Source of the DNA: Leekyejoonella antrihumi | GTDB lineage: Bacteria > Actinomycetota > Actinomycetes > Actinomycetales > Dermatophilaceae | Direction of reading: 5' to 3' | Assembly: GCF_007845645.1 (NCBI RefSeq) | Contig: NZ_VCQV01000025.1 | Span: 1-64,000 of the forward strand | DNA: 64,000 nt | Part shown: piece after piece, positions 60,903-64,000 of the stretch | How positions within the stretch are numbered: the first letter of the stretch is position 1 | Layout of the letters: each line of letters starts with the position of its first letter | Program-made: the position numbers and the translations under genes | The notes under the pieces: model-generated | Told to the model about the DNA's origin: nothing | The model's input: the letters and a program-made list of their open reading frames with translations, nothing else | Databases searched by the model: none

Positions 60903-61101
60903 CCCGACTCTGGGTAGACGTATGGCGGTCGTCGTGCGGTGAGTCGATCGAGACTGTCGGTGCCAAGGCATACGTTGTGCACATGGCTTGGACCCCGAAA
61001 AGAACACCCCACAAAGTTCGGCCTCGCCCCTCGACCGATACCTTGCGGGGACCCCGTTCTCCGCTCGCAAGCTCCCTCCGATCCTTTGCGGGGACCCCGA
61101 A
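60903..61101. repeat. radA leader with two copies of a palindromic repeat
   Basis: The unit CCGATMCYTTGCGGGGACCCCG occurs at 61035-61056 and 61078-61099, the second ending two bases before the radA start codon. Its core GCGGGGACCCCG contains the palindrome CGGGGACCCCG, which can form a small hairpin. A related copy follows disA (63585-63628). No ORF is convincing here. Confidence 0.7.
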
Positions 61102-62484
61102 ATGACATCGACAACTCGCAAGCGCTCCGCACCGTCCTATCGGTGCACCGAGTGCGGCTGGACCGCGATCAAGTGGGTCGGTCGCTGCGGTGAGTGCCAG
61201 GCCTGGGGGACCGTGACCGAGGCCGGCCAGACGGCAGTGCGCACCGCACCCGCCGCCGTGATCGAGCGGCCGGCGATGCCCATCCACCAGATCGATGTCA
61301 CCCAGGCCACTGCCAGGCCGACCGGGGTGAACGAGTTCGACCGGGTGCTGGGCGGTGGCCTGGTGCCCGGCGCGGTGCTGCTCGTCGCCGGCGAGCCCGG
61401 TATCGGCAAGTCGACCCTGTTGCTCGATGTCGCGTCCCGCACGGCGCGCTCGGGCCGCAAGGTGCTGTATGTCAGCGGCGAGGAGTCGGCCGCGCAGGTG
61501 CGAGTGCGCGCCGAACGCATCGAGGCGCTGGCGACGTCGCTGTTCCTTGCCAGCGAAACCGACCTCGGCACCGTGCTGGCCCAGATCGACCAGGTCGAAC
61601 CCGAGCTGGTGATCATCGACTCGGTGCAGACCATCGCATCGGCGCAGATCGAGGGCTCCGCTGGCAACGTGAGCCAGGTTCGCGAGGTTGCCGCGGCCAT
61701 CATTCAGACCGCCAAGAAGCGCGGCATCAGCGTGGTGCTGGTGGGTCACGTCACCAAGGACGGCTCCATCGCCGGTCCCCGCGTGCTGGAGCACCTGGTC
61801 GACGTCGTGATCCAGTTCGAGGGCGAGCGTCACTCCCGCCTGCGCCTGGTCCGTGCCGTCAAGAACCGCTACGGCCCCACCGACGAGGTCGGCTGTTTCG
61901 ACTTGTCCGAGGTGGGCATCGTCGGCCTGCCCGACCCGAGCGGCCTCTTCCTGTCCGGCATCAAGGACCCGGTGGCCGGCACCTGCGTCACCGTCACACT
62001 CGAGGGCCGGCGGCCACTGGTCACCGAGGTCCAGGGGCTGCTCGCACCGGCGGGCGGCGGATCACCCCGCCGCACCACCAGCGGCGTGGACAACTCGCGA
62101 ACCGCGATGATCCTCGCCGTGTTGGAGCGCCGGGCGAGCGTGCCGGTGCTGAAGCACGACTGCTACGTGTCCACGGTCGGCGGTGTGCGACTGAGCGAGC
62201 CGGCGGCGGACCTGGCGATTGCCCTGGCCCTTGCCAGTTCGTTACTCGACAAACCGCTGCCCCAGGGCACCATCGCGGTGGGCGAAGTGGGCCTTGCCGG
62301 CGACGTCCGCAACGTCGGCGGAGTGCCTCGTCGACTGGCGGAGGCGGCCCGCATCGGCTTCACCCGGGCGGTCATCCCCTTTGATGCCATGGGCGGAGAG
62401 GCGGTGCCCGACGGGATGCGCGTGTTCGAAGTGCGCGACATCCAGTCGGCGGTGCGCGCGATCCCAGTCGGGCCCGTCGCTTAG
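61102..62484 (+). CDS. radA: DNA repair protein RadA
   Basis: A 460-residue RecA-like helicase/branch-migration ATPase. N-terminal zinc finger C-x2-C...C-x2-C (YRCTECGW and GRCGECQAWG), Walker A GEPGIGKST, the RadA-specific KNRYG motif and a C-terminal Lon-protease-like domain (EPAADLAIALALASS, GEVGLAGDVRNV). The ATG at 61102 precedes the zinc finger. 10 bases separate it from disA. Confidence 0.95.
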   Translation: MTSTTRKRSAPSYRCTECGWTAIKWVGRCGECQAWGTVTEAGQTAVRTAPAAVIERPAMPIHQIDVTQATARPTGVNEFDRVLGGGLVPGAVLLVAGEPGIGKSTLLLDVASRTARSGRKVLYVSGEESAAQVRVRAERIEALATSLFLASETDLGTVLAQIDQVEPELVIIDSVQTIASAQIEGSAGNVSQVREVAAAIIQTAKKRGISVVLVGHVTKDGSIAGPRVLEHLVDVVIQFEGERHSRLRLVRAVKNRYGPTDEVGCFDLSEVGIVGLPDPSGLFLSGIKDPVAGTCVTVTLEGRRPLVTEVQGLLAPAGGGSPRRTTSGVDNSRTAMILAVLERRASVPVLKHDCYVSTVGGVRLSEPAADLAIALALASSLLDKPLPQGTIAVGEVGLAGDVRNVGGVPRRLAEAARIGFTRAVIPFDAMGGEAVPDGMRVFEVRDIQSAVRAIPVGPVA

Positions 62485-62494
62485 ACTCAGCGGC

Positions 62495-63571
62495 GTGGAA
62501 CGCTCCGACGAGGTGCTGCTGCGCGACACGCTCGCCGCCGTTGCCCCAGGCACGCAGTTGCGGGATGCCCTTGAACGCATCCTGCGCGGACGCACGGGTG
62601 CGCTGATCGTGCTGGGCGACGACAAGGTCGTCGACGATCTCAGCACCGGCGGCTTCCCGATCGATATCGAGTTCTCCGCGACCCGTCTGCGCGAGCTCGC
62701 CAAGATGGACGGCGCCATCGTGGTCGACCGTGACGTGTCCCGCATCGTGCGCGCCGCCACCCAACTGGTCCCTGACTCAAACATCCCCACTCGCGAGTCC
62801 GGGACCCGGCACCGGACCGCCGAGCGGGTCGCCAAACAGACCGGCTTCCCGGTGATCTCGGTCAGCCAGTCGATGCACATCATCGCGCTGTACATCGGCA
62901 ACCTGCGCCACGTCATCGAGGGGTCCGACGCGATCATGTCCCGCGCCAACCAGGCGCTGCAGACCCTGGAACGCTACAAGTCGCGCCTCGACGACGTCAC
63001 CGGCACGCTCTCGGCCCTGGAGATCGAGGACCTGGTGACCGTGCGAGACGTCGCCGCGGTGCTTCAACGGCTAGAGATGGTGCGACGCATCAGCGACGAG
63101 ATCAGTGAGTACGTCGTCGAGCTCGGCACCGACGGACGGCTGATGTCCTTGCAGCTGGATGAGCTCATCGACGGGCTGAGCGACGACCGCGAGCTGGTTG
63201 TGCGCGACTACGTCGAGTCGGCTCGCGACCCGCTGTCCGTCGAGGACGCGCTGGGCCGGCTGGGCTCGCTCAGCTCGAACGAGCTGCTCGACCTGACCGC
63301 CGGCACCCGCGCCATCGGCTTTCCCGTCGTCGGCGAGTCACTGGACGCGTCGGTGACTCCGCGCGGCTACCGGCTCCTGACCAAGGTGCCGCGCCTGCCG
63401 GGCGCGATCGTGGACCGCCTGATCGACCACTTCGGCACGCTGCAGAAGCTGCTTGCGGCCGACTTCAACGAGCTGATGCGGGTCGAGGGCGTCGGCGAGA
63501 GCCGGGCCCGTGCCGTCCGCGAGGGGCTGTCCCGGCTGGCCGAGAGCAGCATCCTCGAGCGCTACGTCTGA
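62495..63571 (+). CDS. disA: Diadenylate cyclase DisA
   Basis: A 358-residue DNA-scanning c-di-AMP synthase. The catalytic motifs DGAIVVD and GTRHRTAERVAK are intact; a linker of helices and a C-terminal helix-hairpin-helix (FNELMRVEGVGESRARAVREGL) bind branched DNA. GTG at 62495 (ERSDEVLLRDTLAA) is chosen because the frame before is inside radA. Its activity is known to be inhibited by RadA in other bacteria, matching the operon. Confidence 0.95.
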   Translation: MERSDEVLLRDTLAAVAPGTQLRDALERILRGRTGALIVLGDDKVVDDLSTGGFPIDIEFSATRLRELAKMDGAIVVDRDVSRIVRAATQLVPDSNIPTRESGTRHRTAERVAKQTGFPVISVSQSMHIIALYIGNLRHVIEGSDAIMSRANQALQTLERYKSRLDDVTGTLSALEIEDLVTVRDVAAVLQRLEMVRRISDEISEYVVELGTDGRLMSLQLDELIDGLSDDRELVVRDYVESARDPLSVEDALGRLGSLSSNELLDLTAGTRAIGFPVVGESLDASVTPRGYRLLTKVPRLPGAIVDRLIDHFGTLQKLLAADFNELMRVEGVGESRARAVREGLSRLAESSILERYV

Positions 63572-63584
63572 GGCGCCGCACCAA

Positions 63585-63628
63585 GTCTTCGCTCCGCAAG
63601 CTGCGCTCAGTACTCCGCGGGGACCCCG
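63585..63628. repeat. Third copy of the radA-leader repeat after disA
   Basis: TTCGCTCCGCAAGCT (63588-63602) and later CCGCGGGGACCCCG (63615-63628) correspond to the CTCCGCTCGCAAGCT and TTGCGGGGACCCCG parts of the unit at 61059-61099. It lies between disA and mutY. Confidence 0.6.
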
Positions 63629-63674
63629 CCGGCTCCTGAATGCGAGCTGGATCCTAGACAACCAGGGAGGTCAC

Positions 63675-64000
63675 ATGAGCGACCTGCACGACGAGGTCCT
63701 GCGCTGGTATGCGGCAGCGGCGCGTGACCTCCCCTGGCGCCGAGCCGACGCAACGCCCTGGGGTGTGTACGTGTCGGAGATCATGCTGCAGCAGACCCCG
63801 GTGTCCCGGGTCGAACCGGTCTGGCACGACTGGATGCACCGCTGGCCGACGCCCGCGGACCTCGCCGCGGAGAGTCCCGGGGAAGCCGTGCGTGCGTGGG
63901 ACAGGCTGGGATACCCACGGCGGGCCCTGCGGCTGCATGCCGCCGCCGTCGCCATCACCGAGCAACACAACGGTGTCGTCCCCGAATCCTTCGACCAGCT
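63675..64000 (+). CDS. mutY: A/G-specific adenine glycosylase, N-terminal part
   Basis: Runs off the window. The first 108 residues show MutY features: RDLPWRRADATPWGVYVSEIM, LQQTPVSRV with the substrate-binding segment, and WPTPADLAA. It removes adenine mispaired with 8-oxoguanine. GGAGG is 4 bases before the ATG at 63675. The helix-hairpin-helix, catalytic Asp and Fe-S cluster lie beyond the window. Confidence 0.93.
   Translation, partial: MSDLHDEVLRWYAAAARDLPWRRADATPWGVYVSEIMLQQTPVSRVEPVWHDWMHRWPTPADLAAESPGEAVRAWDRLGYPRRALRLHAAAVAITEQHNGVVPESFDQ

Noticed and set aside
1-64000. CRISPR arrays, rRNA genes, complete tRNA genes and riboswitches
   Set aside because: No regularly spaced direct repeats, rRNA segments, complete cloverleaf or recognisable riboswitch core was found by eye; a covariance-model scan would be the decisive check.

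Overview
The window is GC-rich (the mod fragment at the left edge is visibly AT-richer) and comes from an actinobacterium, probably of the order Micrococcales. The evidence is gene content and order: a menaquinone block (menB, menC, menE, menA), the ccdA-resB-ccsB cytochrome c maturation genes, hemL, a rex-hemA-hemC-cobA/hemD-hemB run, the tiny basic ribosomal protein bS22, a BldC-like MerR-type protein, proC, and radA-disA-mutY. As I remember it, this order resembles the Rv0500-Rv0553 stretch of Mycobacterium tuberculosis, but mycobacterial accessory genes are absent. The genus cannot be settled from the sequence.

Layout. 1-930: mobile or decayed DNA. It holds a sequence that breaks a type III-like DNA methyltransferase, the methyltransferase fragment, and the 3' 35 nt of a tRNA (probably Thr) with a hairpin behind it. 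1182-4040: menB, menC and an inositol-monophosphatase-family enzyme. 4120-6310: small accessory genes (ArsR regulator, SnoaL-like protein, glyoxalase-like protein, frameshifted acetyltransferase). 6607-27478: a catabolic island of about 21 kb. 27571-30393: SDR, pterin dehydratase fusion, Nudix relic and a MazEF pair whose toxin is frameshifted. 30472-39499: menE, menA, DUF4229, ccsB, resB, ccdA, TlpA-like thioredoxin, phosphatase, hemL, MarR. 39662-41831: YceI and two decayed genes (methyltransferase, VanY-type carboxypeptidase). 41884-50806: haem genes, Rex, glutaredoxin-like protein, acyltransferase, epimerase, bS22, BldC-like protein. 50930-60902: AcuC-like deacetylase, GNAT, proC, proline dehydrogenase, a transglutaminase/alpha-E/ATP-grasp triplet, a TIM-barrel isomerase, a lipoprotein metalloprotease and a Cys-rich protein. 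61102-64000: radA, disA and the start of mutY.

The catabolic island is the most interesting part. A leftward operon (15684 to 6607) encodes an ABC importer of the nitrate/sulfonate/taurine type, a three-subunit molybdenum hydroxylase with its CoxG-like partner, and a flavin monooxygenase of the salicylate/6-hydroxynicotinate hydroxylase group. A MarR regulator (15908) and an aldehyde dehydrogenase (16504-18018) lie next to it. A rightward operon (18208 to 27478) encodes a cupin, a phthalate-dioxygenase-type reductase, an extradiol ring-cleaving dioxygenase, an aspartate-dehydrogenase-like protein, an alpha/beta hydrolase, two SDRs (one lacking the catalytic Tyr/Lys), a ThDP-dependent enzyme, a hydrolase-fold protein lacking its nucleophile, a 73-residue recombinase-like helix-turn-helix protein and a Rieske oxygenase. 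The heptamer CTTAGTG/CACTAAG lies in the promoters of both the importer operon and the aldehyde dehydrogenase. Together they look like a complete uptake, hydroxylation, ring-cleavage and tail-processing route for an aromatic, possibly N-heteroaromatic, acid. I do not recognise it as any described pathway.

The core genes fall into translationally coupled operons with many 4-nt ATGA/GTGA overlaps. Rex has a matching inverted repeat before its own gene, which would tie haem synthesis to NADH/NAD+ balance.
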